This document shows positions 1 through 7,792 of a DNA stretch of 64,000 nt, piece by piece. A program made the position numbers and the translations under genes. The notes under the pieces are model-generated. The model ran no database searches, had not been told where the DNA came from, and saw only the letters and a list, made by a program, of their open reading frames with translations. Each line of letters opens with the position of its first letter. The stretch's first letter is position 1. Source of the DNA: Pirellulales bacterium (GTDB lineage Bacteria; Planctomycetota; Planctomycetia; Pirellulales; Lacipirellulaceae); contig JAHBXQ010000003.1 of NCBI GenBank assembly GCA_019636345.1, forward strand, positions 186,001-250,000. The letters are read 5' to 3'.

Positions 1-275
1 GGGCCCAGTTCGCCGTCGGCGTCCGCCCACTCGTCCCAGATCGTCACGCCGTGCTCGTTGAGATACGCGACGTTCGTCTCGCCGCGCAGGAACCAGAGCA
101 GTTCGTAGATGATGCTCTTGAGGTGAACCTTCTTGGTGGTGACCAGGGGAAACCCTTCGCTCAGATCGAATCGCATCTGGTGCCCGAATACGCTGCGCGT
201 GCCGGTGCCGGTCCGGTCGTCCTTGTGGACGCCGCTGGCGAGGACGCGATCGAGGAGCGCGAGGTACTGGTGCAT
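1..275 (-). CDS. thyA: Thymidylate synthase, N-terminal part (runs off window)
   Basis: The minus strand encodes about 91 residues that match the N-terminus of ThyA, the folate-dependent enzyme converting dUMP to dTMP. The start ATG is at 275 ([12 protein letters not shown]). The [18 protein letters not shown] segment, the [14 protein letters not shown] segment and the LLWFLRG and WDEWAD motifs are all recognisable ThyA landmarks; the arginine of the RTGTGT loop contributes to dUMP phosphate binding in the family. The catalytic cysteine region lies beyond the left edge. It is downstream of, and co-directional with, the small gene at 374-637, separated by a stem-loop. Confidence 0.96.
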   Translation of the reverse strand, partial: MHQYLALLDRVLASGVHKDDRTGTGTRSVFGHQMRFDLSEGFPLVTTKKVHLKSIIYELLWFLRGETNVAYLNEHGVTIWDEWADADGELG

Positions 276-326
276 GGGGGAACAATCTGTATTCGGCGAC
301 GAAATCCAGTATGAACTTGCGACGCA

Positions 327-353
327 GTGAGCGGCGGCGGCCACGCCGCTCAC
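327..353. terminator. Stem-loop between the small conserved gene and thyA
   Basis: A perfect 10-bp stem (327-336 with 344-353, arm GTGAGCGGCG) closes a 7-nt loop, 21 nt downstream of the 374-637 gene stop. There is no uridine run, so it may stabilise a 3' end or act as a weak or factor-dependent terminator rather than a classical intrinsic one. Confidence 0.4.
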
Positions 354-373
354 CCTCGACTACCCGACGCCCC

Positions 374-637
374 TCACTCCTTCCCCTGCAACTCCGTCAC
401 CTTCTTCGCCAAGAGCGCCGGGTCGTCTTGCTTCTGCAAGTGCTCGATCTCCTGCGCCGGCACCCCGCAGCGCTCCAGCGCCGCGGCGATCTGTTTCCAC
501 TTCGACGCCCGAGTTTTCCCCTCGGCGAGATAGAGATCGGTCACCAACTCCCCAAGCCGCTGCAGCGAGATCGCGTCGCGGTTGTCGTAGAAGTTCTTGA
601 TGGCCTTTTGCTGGAATTTGGAGTACTGGCGATCCAT
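374..637 (-). CDS. Small conserved protein of unknown function (87 aa)
   Basis: The 87-residue protein starts MDRQYSKFQQKAIKNFYDNR at ATG 637 and ends in VTELQGKE. It is charged and predicted mostly helical, with no signal peptide, membrane segment or cysteine cluster. The pattern (a Q/K-rich N-terminal helix, then LGELVTDLYLAEGKTR and a C-terminal KxxxALERCGVP helix) resembles small hypothetical proteins I associate with planctomycetes, but I cannot name a function. An in-frame upstream extension to 829 is low-complexity and Pro/Ala-rich, so I reject it as coding. It could be co-transcribed with thyA. Confidence 0.7.
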   Translation of the reverse strand: MDRQYSKFQQKAIKNFYDNRDAISLQRLGELVTDLYLAEGKTRASKWKQIAAALERCGVPAQEIEHLQKQDDPALLAKKVTELQGKE

Positions 638-870
638 CGGCGTGGGGGAGTTCGGAGGGTTGGGGGCGGCGGTCTGCTTCGCGACTGATTCGCTCCGAGC
701 ATCGGCGGTCGAATTGCGGAGAAAATCGACCGCCAGCGGGCGAGAACCGATCAATATGCGGGCCACTTTCCCGGGGATTTTTGGCGCGGTAGAGTATGTT
801 ACTCGCGCCGCGTCGCCCATGGAACCCAATCCGGCGCCCCCCTCTCCGCTTGCCAGGAACGCCCCTCGCC

Positions 871-1284
871 ATGCCGGTCATCAAGTTCGTCAAGGAACAG
901 AAGGAAATTGAGGTCCCGGCAGGCGCCAACCTGCGGGCCGAAGCGATCAAGGCGGGCGTCAACACTCACCAGGGGCTCAACGGCTTCGGCGCCGGGCTCA
1001 ATAAGGTGATCAACTGCCACGGCTTCGGCCAGTGCGGTACGTGCCGGGTGCGGATTACCAAGGGGATGGACAACACAAGCAAGATGGGGATGGTCGAGAA
1101 GCTCCGCTTCAAGGTGCCGATCCCCACCCCTGTTACTCCCGGCGGCGTCGACCCGCTGCCGTGCCTGGCGTTCGTCGGCAACGAGGAGACGATGCGCTTG
1201 GCGTGCCAGACCAAGGTTTACGGCGACATCGAAGTCGAGACCGGCCCCGAGATCGATTTGTTCGGCGAGAATTTCTTTAGCTGA
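871..1284 (+). CDS. [2Fe-2S] plant-type ferredoxin
   Basis: This is a 137-residue single-electron carrier. It starts at ATG 871 (MPVIKFVKEQKEIEV). A beta-grasp [2Fe-2S] domain is marked by cysteines C49, C55 and C58 in the CHGFGQCGTC loop and by C112 in LACQTK, the C-x5-C-x2-C...C arrangement of the family. About 20 extra residues (around 66-95, Pro/Gly-rich) lie between the third and fourth ligands, with another Cys at 98. There is no signal peptide, so it is cytosolic. It lies upstream of glnB in the same orientation with a 103-nt gap. The redox partner is not identifiable from the neighbours. Confidence 0.88.
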   Translation: MPVIKFVKEQKEIEVPAGANLRAEAIKAGVNTHQGLNGFGAGLNKVINCHGFGQCGTCRVRITKGMDNTSKMGMVEKLRFKVPIPTPVTPGGVDPLPCLAFVGNEETMRLACQTKVYGDIEVETGPEIDLFGENFFS

Positions 1285-1387
1285 GTAGCTGTTAGACATA
1301 AGCCGTAAGCTCTAAGCCAGAGGAGGGCGGAGTTTGCGACCGCCGCAGCGACGATTGCTTGGCTTACAGTTCGTAGCTGCTCCCCTT

Positions 1388-1714
1388 ATGAAACAAGTCG
1401 TCGCCATCGTGAAGCCGTATCTGGCCGAGAAGATTCTCGAAGGCCTCCGGCGGGCGCCCCTCGAGGCGGTTCACGTTCGCGAGGTGAAGGGTTTCGGCAA
1501 GCAAAAAGACTATCTCAACGAGTACGCCGACAGCGAGTACCGCGACGCGTTTCTCCCCAAGGTCGAGATCACCGCCTGGGTCGAGGACGGCCGAGCCGAG
1601 GAGGTGATCCAACGGATGGTCGAGGCCGCCCGCACCGGCCGGATGGGTGACGGCAAGATTTTCGTCCTGGGCGCCGAGAGCTACGAAACCGTGCTGTCCG
1701 CGGGGAAGAAGTGA
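1388..1714 (+). CDS. glnB: Nitrogen regulatory protein P-II
   Basis: The 108-residue protein belongs to the PII trimeric signalling family, which senses 2-oxoglutarate, ATP/ADP and glutamine status and controls nitrogen assimilation. It starts at ATG 1388 (MKQVVAIVKPYLAEK). The T-loop reads GFGKQKDY...SEYRDAFLPKVEI, and the uridylylation tyrosine is present exactly at position 51. The B-loop TGRMGDGKIFV is intact. No amtB lies next to it; upstream is a ferredoxin and downstream a double-ACT protein. glnE, whose product PII controls in other bacteria, is in the same window (22435-25587), supporting a classical PII/ATase cascade. Confidence 0.95.
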   Translation: MKQVVAIVKPYLAEKILEGLRRAPLEAVHVREVKGFGKQKDYLNEYADSEYRDAFLPKVEITAWVEDGRAEEVIQRMVEAARTGRMGDGKIFVLGAESYETVLSAGKK

Positions 1715-1809
1715 ACCGGCGATTGAACGCCATGTCGCGGTGAGCGGCTCCTCATCCAATTCGCGCCCGTTCGCGTCATCCGCGGACGCCTATTTCTGAA
1801 TCGAGAAGC

Positions 1810-2331
1810 ATGTCGCAAACTTCGCTCGTTTTGACCGTGCTGGGGCCCGATCGGCCGGGGATCGTCGAGCAGATCGCCGCCGTCGTCGCCGAACACGGCG
1901 GCAACTGGATCGAAAGCCGGATGGCTCGGCTCGCGGGGCAGTTTGCCGGGATTTTGCGAGTCGAGATTGCTGCCGAGGGAGCGGCAGGCTTGACCGCTGC
2001 GCTCACGCATTTGAACGCGGAAGGATTGGAGTCGGTCGTCCACGCCGACCCCGTCAGCTCGGCCCCCGGCCAAGGCCTCGTCGTGCAACTCGACTTGGTG
2101 GGGCACGACCAGCCGGGGATCGTCCGCAAGATCACCCGCGTGCTGGCGGGGCACGGGGTGAACGTCGAGGAGTTCGAGACCGAGTGCGTCCCCGCCCCCA
2201 ACACGGGCCAGCCGCTGTTCCGGGCCGCGGCCCAACTGCGGCTCCCTGCGGGGCTCGATCGGGAGACGCTCCGCGAGGCGCTCGAACAGGTCGCGGCGGA
2301 TTTGGTCGTCGACGTCGAACTGAAAGGGTGA
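1810..2331 (+). CDS. Double ACT-domain protein, GcvR-like
   Basis: The 173-residue protein consists of two ACT domains. The first begins LVLTVLGPDRPGIVEQIAAVV (residues about 6-75) and the second LVVQLDLVGHDQPGIVRKITRVL (about 92-168). Both carry the D-x-PGIV signature of ligand-binding ACT modules. Size and layout match the glycine cleavage system repressor GcvR and related amino-acid-sensing regulators, which lack a DNA-binding domain and act on partner regulators. The partner is not in the window. It follows glnB by 95 nt, so an amino-acid/nitrogen role is plausible but inferred. Confidence 0.8.
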   Translation: MSQTSLVLTVLGPDRPGIVEQIAAVVAEHGGNWIESRMARLAGQFAGILRVEIAAEGAAGLTAALTHLNAEGLESVVHADPVSSAPGQGLVVQLDLVGHDQPGIVRKITRVLAGHGVNVEEFETECVPAPNTGQPLFRAAAQLRLPAGLDRETLREALEQVAADLVVDVELKG

Positions 2332-2351
2332 GAGACGGAGTGCGCAGCGCA

Positions 2352-2434
2352 CTCCGCGGGCTGACGCCTCGCGGCTCGGATGTGCGCAAGAGCTTAGCGA
2401 CTATTTCCGAGCCGCGAGGCGTCAGCCCGCGGAG
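2352..2434. repeat. Perfect 29-bp inverted repeat with 25-nt spacer
   Basis: Arm 2352-2380 is the exact reverse complement of arm 2406-2434, with a 25-nt spacer. The repeat lies between the convergent ACT-protein and arabinofuranosidase genes, 18 nt from the arabinofuranosidase stop. The core resembles a GC-rich motif scattered between genes of planctomycetes (recalled, not searched). It would form a very stable hairpin in transcripts of either strand, giving bidirectional termination or 3'-end protection. Confidence 0.75.
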
Positions 2435-2459
2435 CGAAGCGCCCATCGCAGCGTTGCGC

Positions 2460-4031
2460 TTACTTCAATTCCAGCACCACCACCGAGTGCGCCGGCAACT
2501 CGACCGAGAGCTTCCCGTCGGCGATCTTCCCGCCGGCGAACGGGGCCGGCTTCACCTGCTCGGGCTGATCGAACGTGTTATGGGCGTCCAGTTTTGACGC
2601 GGTCAGGATCCGCCCCGTCGCCGTGGTCGCCTGCACGCCGGGCAAGTCGAGCGCGACCGCGACGGCCTTCGTCCCGTGCAAATTGGCCAGTGACACGTGG
2701 ACCTTGCCCTGTGCATCGCGGGAGGCGGAGACGCTGGCTGCGGGGATCGACTCGCCGCCGAACTCGTACGGCGCGGAGTTCAACTCCACGGGCAATCGCT
2801 CGGCGTCGTGGTGGACCTTGTACATCTCAAACACGTGGTACGTGGGGGTGAGCGTCATCCGCGGACCGTCGGTGAGGATCATCGCCTGCAGCACGTTGAT
2901 CACCTGCGCGATGTTGGCCATGCGGACCCGCTCGTTGTGGTCGTGGAAGATGTGAAACGTGACCGCCGCGACCAGCGCGTCGCGGAGCGAGTTCTGCTGA
3001 TAGAGAAATCCTGGATTGGTGCCCGGCTCGTTCCGATACCAAGTGCCCCACTCGTCGACGTACAGGGCGATCCGCTTTCGCGGATCGTGCCGATCCATGA
3101 TCTCCTCGTTGACGACAATGCAGTGTTCCATCTTCAGAGCGTCGCGGAGGATGGCGAACCAAGCTTCTTCCTCGAACCCGGTCGCGGGACGCTTGTCGCT
3201 CCACGGGGCGGCGAGCGTGTAGTAGTGGACCGAGAGGGCCTGCATCCGCCCGCCGACGCGCTCCATGACGACGCGGGTCCAGTTCGCATCGGCCCCGCTG
3301 GGACCGCAGGCGACGCGCGTAAGCCGGTTGCCCGAGTACTCGTTGCAGTAGGTCGAGTACCGCCGGTAAAGGTCGGCGTAGTACTCGGGCCGCATGTTGC
3401 CGCCGCAGCCCCAGTTTTCGTTGCCGACGCCGAAATAAGGGATCTTCCACGGCTCGGCGCGACCGTTGGCGCGGCGCTCGTTGGCCAAGTCGCTGTCGCC
3501 GGCGAAGGTCATGTACTCGATCCAGTCGCGCATCTCGGCGGGCGTGCCGCTGCCGACGTTGCCGGCGATGTACGGCTCGGCGCCGATCAACTCGCACAGG
3601 TCGAGAAACTCATGCGTGCCGAAGGCGTTCGTGTCGATCACGCCCCCCCAAAAGACGTTGATCCGTTTGGGGCGCTGGTCGCGGGGGCCGATGCCGTCGC
3701 GCCAGTGGTAGTTGTCGGCGTAGCAACCGCCGGGCCAACGGAGGTTGGGAATCGAGATCGCCTTGAGGGCTTCGACGATATCGGTCCGCATGCCGCGGAC
3801 GTTGGGGACGGACGAGTCTTCGCCGACCCAGATGCCGTCGTAAATGCAACGCCCCAGGTGCTCGGCGAAGTGTCCGTACAGGTGCCGGCTGATCTTGCCC
3901 CCGGTTTGCTCGCCGTGGACTGTCCCGGCGGCGACGAGCGTCTCGGCGGCTGCCGCGGGGCGAGCCGCGACGACGACGGCGATCGCGACGACAAGGGCCG
4001 ACGACAGGGAAAGCAAGCGAGCGGGAATCAT
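2460..4031 (-). CDS. Secreted alpha-L-arabinofuranosidase, GH51
   Basis: The 523-residue enzyme releases terminal arabinofuranose from arabinan or arabinoxylan. A signal peptide (residues 1-29, ending ARPAAAA) indicates export. The GH51 (beta/alpha)8 barrel is recognised from the [20 protein letters not shown] segment (about 98-117), the acid/base E205 in [11 protein letters not shown] and the nucleophile E327 in [11 protein letters not shown]-terminal beta-sandwich ends in [15 protein letters not shown]. Length is typical of the family (about 500). No sugar transporter or other arabinan gene adjoins, so substrate preference is unassigned. Translation starts at ATG 4031. Confidence 0.93.
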   Translation of the reverse strand: MIPARLLSLSSALVVAIAVVVAARPAAAAETLVAAGTVHGEQTGGKISRHLYGHFAEHLGRCIYDGIWVGEDSSVPNVRGMRTDIVEALKAISIPNLRWPGGCYADNYHWRDGIGPRDQRPKRINVFWGGVIDTNAFGTHEFLDLCELIGAEPYIAGNVGSGTPAEMRDWIEYMTFAGDSDLANERRANGRAEPWKIPYFGVGNENWGCGGNMRPEYYADLYRRYSTYCNEYSGNRLTRVACGPSGADANWTRVVMERVGGRMQALSVHYYTLAAPWSDKRPATGFEEEAWFAILRDALKMEHCIVVNEEIMDRHDPRKRIALYVDEWGTWYRNEPGTNPGFLYQQNSLRDALVAAVTFHIFHDHNERVRMANIAQVINVLQAMILTDGPRMTLTPTYHVFEMYKVHHDAERLPVELNSAPYEFGGESIPAASVSASRDAQGKVHVSLANLHGTKAVAVALDLPGVQATTATGRILTASKLDAHNTFDQPEQVKPAPFAGGKIADGKLSVELPAHSVVVLELK

Positions 4032-4430
4032 GGCAGGGCCTCGCAGTGGGGGGCGGTCGGCCGGCCGCGGCCCGGGTCGGGCGGGGCGACGGCAGAGGAG
4101 CGGGGAGAGAAGGGCCGGCGTGCGGTCCCGGGGTTTGGAGTCTGTTCCCCCCGCCGCGCCCCGTCAAGCAGCGGGGGTTTCGAGTTTCCGTGAAATAATT
4201 TACGAGATCGCGCATACCCCTGTCTCCTCGCCCCGCAGCAAAGGTGGGGATTGACTTGGCCCCGTGCCGATGAAGAAGTAAGATTGTGACAGATTTCACA
4301 AAGTGTCCCGGCGGCGCCGGCGGGTTTCAGTGCCCACGGTTCCCGGGGCGCTTCGGAAAATCGCTTTGCCGGGGCGATGCCCTGACCGCCGCGCCGCCCT
4401 GTACTTCCCCCTGACTCGCTCGCCGCTGCC
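4032..4430. other. 399-nt divergent intergenic region
   Basis: This region separates the divergent arabinofuranosidase (minus) and ferredoxin (plus) genes and must hold both promoters. It contains an AT-richer patch around 4190-4205 and the 18-bp palindrome at 4284-4301. I could not assign a convincing -35/-10 pair in either direction. The reading frames through it are low-complexity antisense shadows. Confidence 0.6.
4284..4301. promoter_or_regulatory. CRP/FNR-like operator palindrome
   Basis: The site is TTGTGA-N6-TCACAA, a perfect 6+6 palindrome that matches the CRP consensus half-sites TGTGA/TCACA with the canonical 6-bp spacer. It is 130 nt upstream of the ferredoxin start and 253 nt upstream of the arabinofuranosidase start. 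Catabolite control of the glycosidase or redox control of the ferredoxin are both conceivable; no CRP-family gene is present here. Confidence 0.5.
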
Positions 4431-4826
4431 ATGGCCAAACAAGCTCCCCGCAAGAAGGTTCCCAAGGCGCTTGCGGTCATCAACGCCGACAACTGTACCG
4501 GCTGCGAATCGTGCCGCGAGGTCTGCCCGGTCGATTGCATCGAGCTGCGCACGATCGACCGCGGCATCGTGAAAGGGACGCAGCAGTGGTGCGAGATCGA
4601 TCTCGAACGCTGCGTCGGCTGCGAGGTGTGCATCCACATCCCGGGCAAGGCGTCGAATCCCTACGACCTAAAAGTCTGTCCCTGGGATGCGATCGAATTG
4701 GTCCCCACGGAACTGGCCGCGACGGTGGTCGCCGACATCGGCGGTCCTCCTGAGTACATCCAGGAGCATTGGGATCGTCTGGTGGGGAGCGCCCACATGC
4801 TGGCCGAGTTGCGGGCGTCGACGTAG
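4431..4826 (+). CDS. Double-cluster 4Fe-4S ferredoxin
   Basis: This is a 131-residue cytosolic electron carrier starting at ATG 4431. Two ferredoxin cluster motifs are present. The first is C22-x2-C25-x2-C28-x3-C32 (NCTGCESCREVCPVDC). The second is C61-x2-C64-x2-C67 followed by C83-P, with about 15 residues inserted before the last ligand. Additional cysteines C36 and C54 could be accessory. A basic N-terminal tail and a 40-residue helical C-terminal tail flank the clusters. It stands alone, convergent with the isomerase gene, so the redox partner is unknown. Confidence 0.88.
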   Translation: MAKQAPRKKVPKALAVINADNCTGCESCREVCPVDCIELRTIDRGIVKGTQQWCEIDLERCVGCEVCIHIPGKASNPYDLKVCPWDAIELVPTELAATVVADIGGPPEYIQEHWDRLVGSAHMLAELRAST

Positions 4827-4938
4827 TTTGGACGCATCAAGGCAACCTTGAAGGCACGCAGCAGTCGGGTCTGCCGTCCCTGGCTGGCGCCGCCTTTGTG
4901 CCCTTTGCGGCTTGGCGCTCGACACGGCCGAATCGTCG

Positions 4939-5763
4939 TCACGCGAACCGCCGCATGTACTCGATGCTTAGCCGGGCGAGTTCTTCGGGGGTCGGTTCGT
5001 AGCGAAACGCCTCGACGCTGACCCAGCCGTCGTAGCCCGTCTCCGCAAGCGCGGCAAAGATCGGCGCGAAGTCGATCTCTCCCATTCCTGGGCCAAGAAG
5101 GTTCGGATCGTTCGCGTGGAAGTGGACCGTCCAGTCGCGACTGGCGCGGATCGTTTCGGCGATCGGCTGCGACTCGCTCGCCATGGCCTTGACGTCGAGG
5201 TGGAGCTTGCAGCAAGGGGAGTCGATGAGCTTGGCGAGCCGCACTCCGCTTTCCGCGGTGAGCATGAAGTCCCCCTCGGCGGGGCCGAGCGGCTCGAGCG
5301 CGATCGTCACGCCGTAGTCCGCGCAGGCCGGCATTGCGGCTCGCAGGACCTCGGCGGCATAGGCTTCGGCGTCAGCGTAGCTCACCCCGGGCAGCAGATT
5401 GCGCTGTTGCGGCGAGCCGAGGACCATCACCCTCCCCCCCAAGTCGCCGCACAGTCGGGCGAGCTCGCGCAGGTACTCGCTCGTCGCGGAACGGACCGCC
5501 GGATCGGGGCTGGTCAGGTAGTAGCCGCTCGTCTTGGCCAGCAGCCAATGGAGCCCGACGACCTCGAGCCCCGCGTCGGCTGCCTGCTGTCGCACCTCGC
5601 GCCGCCGTTCGGCTGGCACGTTGCGGACGTTGAACGGCGTTGCGTCCGGAAGAAAGGTGAACGGAGCGATCTCAACCCCGTCGTAACCCAATTCCCGCAA
5701 CGCGGCAAACGCCTCGCCGAAGGGGTGCGGGAGAAACATCTCGTTGCAAGCGGCGAATTGCAT
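4939..5763 (-). CDS. Sugar phosphate isomerase/epimerase, TIM barrel
   Basis: The 274-residue protein belongs to the AP-endonuclease-2 / xylose-isomerase-like TIM-barrel superfamily. Support comes from [10 protein letters not shown] at the first barrel strand, LEPLGP as a metal-site strand, LHLDVKAM, the FHANDPN strand and [11 protein letters not shown] near the C-terminus. These provide the Glu/His/Asp residues that bind a divalent metal in the family. Members isomerise or epimerise keto-sugars such as tagatose or hydroxypyruvate-type substrates; the exact substrate cannot be deduced. I chose ATG 5763 ([10 protein letters not shown]) because the in-frame upstream extension is low-complexity and non-homologous. 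Confidence 0.88.
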   Translation of the reverse strand: MQFAACNEMFLPHPFGEAFAALRELGYDGVEIAPFTFLPDATPFNVRNVPAERRREVRQQAADAGLEVVGLHWLLAKTSGYYLTSPDPAVRSATSEYLRELARLCGDLGGRVMVLGSPQQRNLLPGVSYADAEAYAAEVLRAAMPACADYGVTIALEPLGPAEGDFMLTAESGVRLAKLIDSPCCKLHLDVKAMASESQPIAETIRASRDWTVHFHANDPNLLGPGMGEIDFAPIFAALAETGYDGWVSVEAFRYEPTPEELARLSIEYMRRFA

Positions 5764-6037
5764 GGCGGGAGGAGGGATCAGAGGCGGAAAACCGGAGGTC
5801 AGGGAGCAACTGAGGCTCGGCAAGGGGGGCGTCAGGAGGCTCGGCGATGATGCGGCACGCTTGCCACCGCGCGGGCCATCGTCGATATTCAGGCATTCAG
5901 TCGACGGACGCAGGCGACCGACCCATTGCGGGTTCGCCCGTCGCCGACGTTCCGTCATTTTCTCCCCGATTCCGTCGCGCATCAACCCGCATCCCGGGTC
6001 GTCCGCATCCCTCTCTCGCAGGACAAGGCCGCCGATC

Positions 6038-6973
6038 ATGCCGCTCGCATCAGGGAAGATCCACCAGGGCGACTGCCTCGATCTGTTGCCGAAGATCGCC
6101 GACGGGGCGGTCGATCTGGCGTTCGCCGACCCGCCGTTCAACATCGGGTACAAGTACGACAAGTACCACGATCGGCAGGAGGACCAGGAGTATCTCGATT
6201 GGTGCGCCGCGTGGATCGCCGAAATCCACCGCATCCTCAAGCCGACCGGCACGTTTTGGTTGGCCATTGGCGACGAGTACGCCGCCGAGCTGAAGTGGAT
6301 CGCCACGCGGCAGATCCCCGAGCGGTTCATCATGCGCAGTTGGGTCGTGTGGTACTACACGTTCGGCGTGAACTGTACGCGCAAGTTCAACCGCTCGCAC
6401 GCCCACCTGTTCCAGTTCATCAAGGACGAAAAGGCGTTCACGTTCAACGCCGAGGACCCCGCGGTCCGCGTCCCCTCGGCCCGGGCTCTCGTGTACGGCG
6501 ACAGCCGGGCGAACCCGACCGGGCGGCTCCCCGACGACACTTGGGTTCTGCGGCCGCAAGACGCCCCCGAGTCGTTTCAGCCGATGGACGACACCTGGTA
6601 TTTCAGCCGCGTCGCCGGCACGTTCAAGGAGCGGCAGGGCTTCCACGGCTGTCAGATGCCCGAGCAACTGCTGGGCCGGATCATCCGCGTCAGCAGCAAC
6701 GAGGGGGATACGGTGTTCGACCCTTTTTCCGGGAGCGGGACGACCTTGGCCGTGGCGAAGAAGCTGGGACGCAAATTCCTGGGTACGGAGCTGAGCGGGG
6801 ATTATGCGAAATACGCGACCGAGCGGCTGCAAACGATCCGCAGCGGCGACCCATTGGACGGCCCGGCCGACCCGCTCTCCAGCAGCCCGAACACAGCCAA
6901 CGGCGTCACCCTGGAAGCCCGCAACAAGCGCAAGGCGGGCGATCGCCGACAGAAGACGCTGTTGGGGGAGTGA
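6038..6973 (+). CDS. Orphan DNA methyltransferase (amino-MTase, beta-type order)
   Basis: The 311-residue enzyme is predicted to transfer a methyl group from SAM to an exocyclic amino group in DNA. Catalytic motif IV is D31-P-P-F34 ([11 protein letters not shown]). SAM-binding motif [10 protein letters not shown], comes later at 228-236, so the order IV - target recognition - I defines a beta-class N6-adenine/N4-cytosine methylase; DPPF favours adenine. ATG 6038 places the start directly before the fold ([13 protein letters not shown]). The C-terminus is a basic tail. No restriction endonuclease is adjacent; a VapBC-type module follows 66 nt later. A solitary regulatory or protective methylase is likely. 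Confidence 0.9.
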   Translation: MPLASGKIHQGDCLDLLPKIADGAVDLAFADPPFNIGYKYDKYHDRQEDQEYLDWCAAWIAEIHRILKPTGTFWLAIGDEYAAELKWIATRQIPERFIMRSWVVWYYTFGVNCTRKFNRSHAHLFQFIKDEKAFTFNAEDPAVRVPSARALVYGDSRANPTGRLPDDTWVLRPQDAPESFQPMDDTWYFSRVAGTFKERQGFHGCQMPEQLLGRIIRVSSNEGDTVFDPFSGSGTTLAVAKKLGRKFLGTELSGDYAKYATERLQTIRSGDPLDGPADPLSSSPNTANGVTLEARNKRKAGDRRQKTLLGE

Positions 6974-6998
6974 TCGTTCTTCGATTGGCCACCGGGCG

Positions 6999-7037
6999 TG
7001 ACATCTTGACATCATTTCAGGTGATGCTATGATGTCA
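6999..7037. promoter_or_regulatory. Operator of the toxin-antitoxin pair
   Basis: TGACATC occurs at 6999-7005 and again at 7007-7013, and a perfect 9-bp inverted copy pairs 7007-7015 (TGACATCAT) with 7029-7037 (ATGATGTCA). The repeats overlap both promoter hexamers, which is the layout expected for autorepression by a ribbon-helix-helix antitoxin. Confidence 0.65.
7006..7033 (+). promoter_or_regulatory. Sigma-70 promoter for a probably leaderless antitoxin mRNA
   Basis: The perfect -35 TTGACA (7006-7011) and a 5/6 -10 TATGAT (7028-7033) are separated by 16 nt. The predicted transcription start, about 7 nt downstream, coincides with the ATG at 7040, so the message would have little or no 5' leader. 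This is the clearest promoter in the window. Confidence 0.7.
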
Positions 7038-7039
7038 TA

Positions 7040-7309
7040 ATGCAGCGATCCACCGTCCGCCTCGACGACGACCTCATGTTCGCGCTCAAGGAGCGCGCCC
7101 ACCGCGAGGCGACGTCCGTCACGAAGCTGATCAATCAGGCGATCCGCGACTGGCTGGCGGGGCGAACAACCGGGCCAGCGCGGCGGACGCCGTATGTCCA
7201 AAAGACGTTCTCGATGGGCGAGCCCCTCGTCGATTTGAACAAAGCCTTGCAGTTCTCCGGCGAACTCGAGGACGAGGCGATCATTGAGCGGCTTCGTCGC
7301 GGCACGTGA
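7040..7309 (+). CDS. Ribbon-helix-helix antitoxin
   Basis: The 89-residue protein begins MQRSTVRLDDDLMFALKERA, a beta strand plus helix typical of the RHH/CopG DNA-binding fold, followed by TSVTKLINQAIRDWLAG as the second helix. The C-terminal half (GEPLVDLNKALQFSGELED) would neutralise the toxin. It precedes a PIN-domain gene, overlapping the latter's alternative GTG start, as in VapBC operons. The ATG at 7040 coincides with the predicted transcription start, and inverted TGACATCAT repeats in the promoter suggest autoregulation by this protein. Confidence 0.87.
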   Translation: MQRSTVRLDDDLMFALKERAHREATSVTKLINQAIRDWLAGRTTGPARRTPYVQKTFSMGEPLVDLNKALQFSGELEDEAIIERLRRGT

Positions 7310-7320
7310 GGCGCGTTGCG

Positions 7321-7779
7321 ATGACGATCGTCGACGTCAACGTTTTGCTCTACCTGATCAATCACGATGCGGCGAGCCACGCGCAGGTGCTCGCTTGGTG
7401 GTCCGGCAAGATCGACGCAGGCGAGCGCCTCGGAATCCCGTGGTACGTCGTCCAGAGCTTCCTGCGCCTGGCCACGCATCGCCGAGTCTTTCTGAGGCCG
7501 CAACGTCCGGCGGAAGCCGTCGCGCGGATCGACGAATGGCTTGCCTGTCCCGAATGCGAGATCGTCGCCGAGGCGTCCAATCATTGGGCCGTGTTGCGCG
7601 GCCTCGTCACCGAGCAGGGCGTCGCAGGCGACCACATCAACGACGCCTACCTTGCGGCCCATGCCATCTCGCGCGGCGCGACGCTCGCATCGTGCGATCA
7701 GGACTTTTCGCGGTACCGGAACCTCCGCTGGGAAAACCCGGCCGCTGCGAAGCGTGGCGCGTCACCACGAACGCATTAG
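7321..7779 (+). CDS. vapC: PIN-domain toxin, VapC family
   Basis: The predicted Mg-dependent ribonuclease has 152 residues from ATG 7321 (MTIVDVNVLLYL). GTG 7306, overlapping the antitoxin stop, is an alternative start giving 157 residues. PIN acidic residues are visible: Asp in TIVDVNVLL, Asp in INDAYLAA and Asp in SCDQDFSRY. The usual second acid lies in a WYVVQSFLRLATHRRVF segment that is characteristic of one VapC subgroup and has no clear Glu. VapC toxins typically cleave initiator tRNA or rRNA; the target here is unknown. It is co-transcribed with the antitoxin. Its stop is 13 nt from the convergent HEAT-like gene. Confidence 0.87.
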   Translation: MTIVDVNVLLYLINHDAASHAQVLAWWSGKIDAGERLGIPWYVVQSFLRLATHRRVFLRPQRPAEAVARIDEWLACPECEIVAEASNHWAVLRGLVTEQGVAGDHINDAYLAAHAISRGATLASCDQDFSRYRNLRWENPAAAKRGASPRTH

Positions 7780-7792
7780 CCGACTCACGCTC

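Noticed and set aside
4939-6333. Extension of the isomerase to 464 residues
   Set aside because: Upstream part is non-homologous and overlaps the methyltransferase; ATG 5763 opens the TIM-barrel fold.
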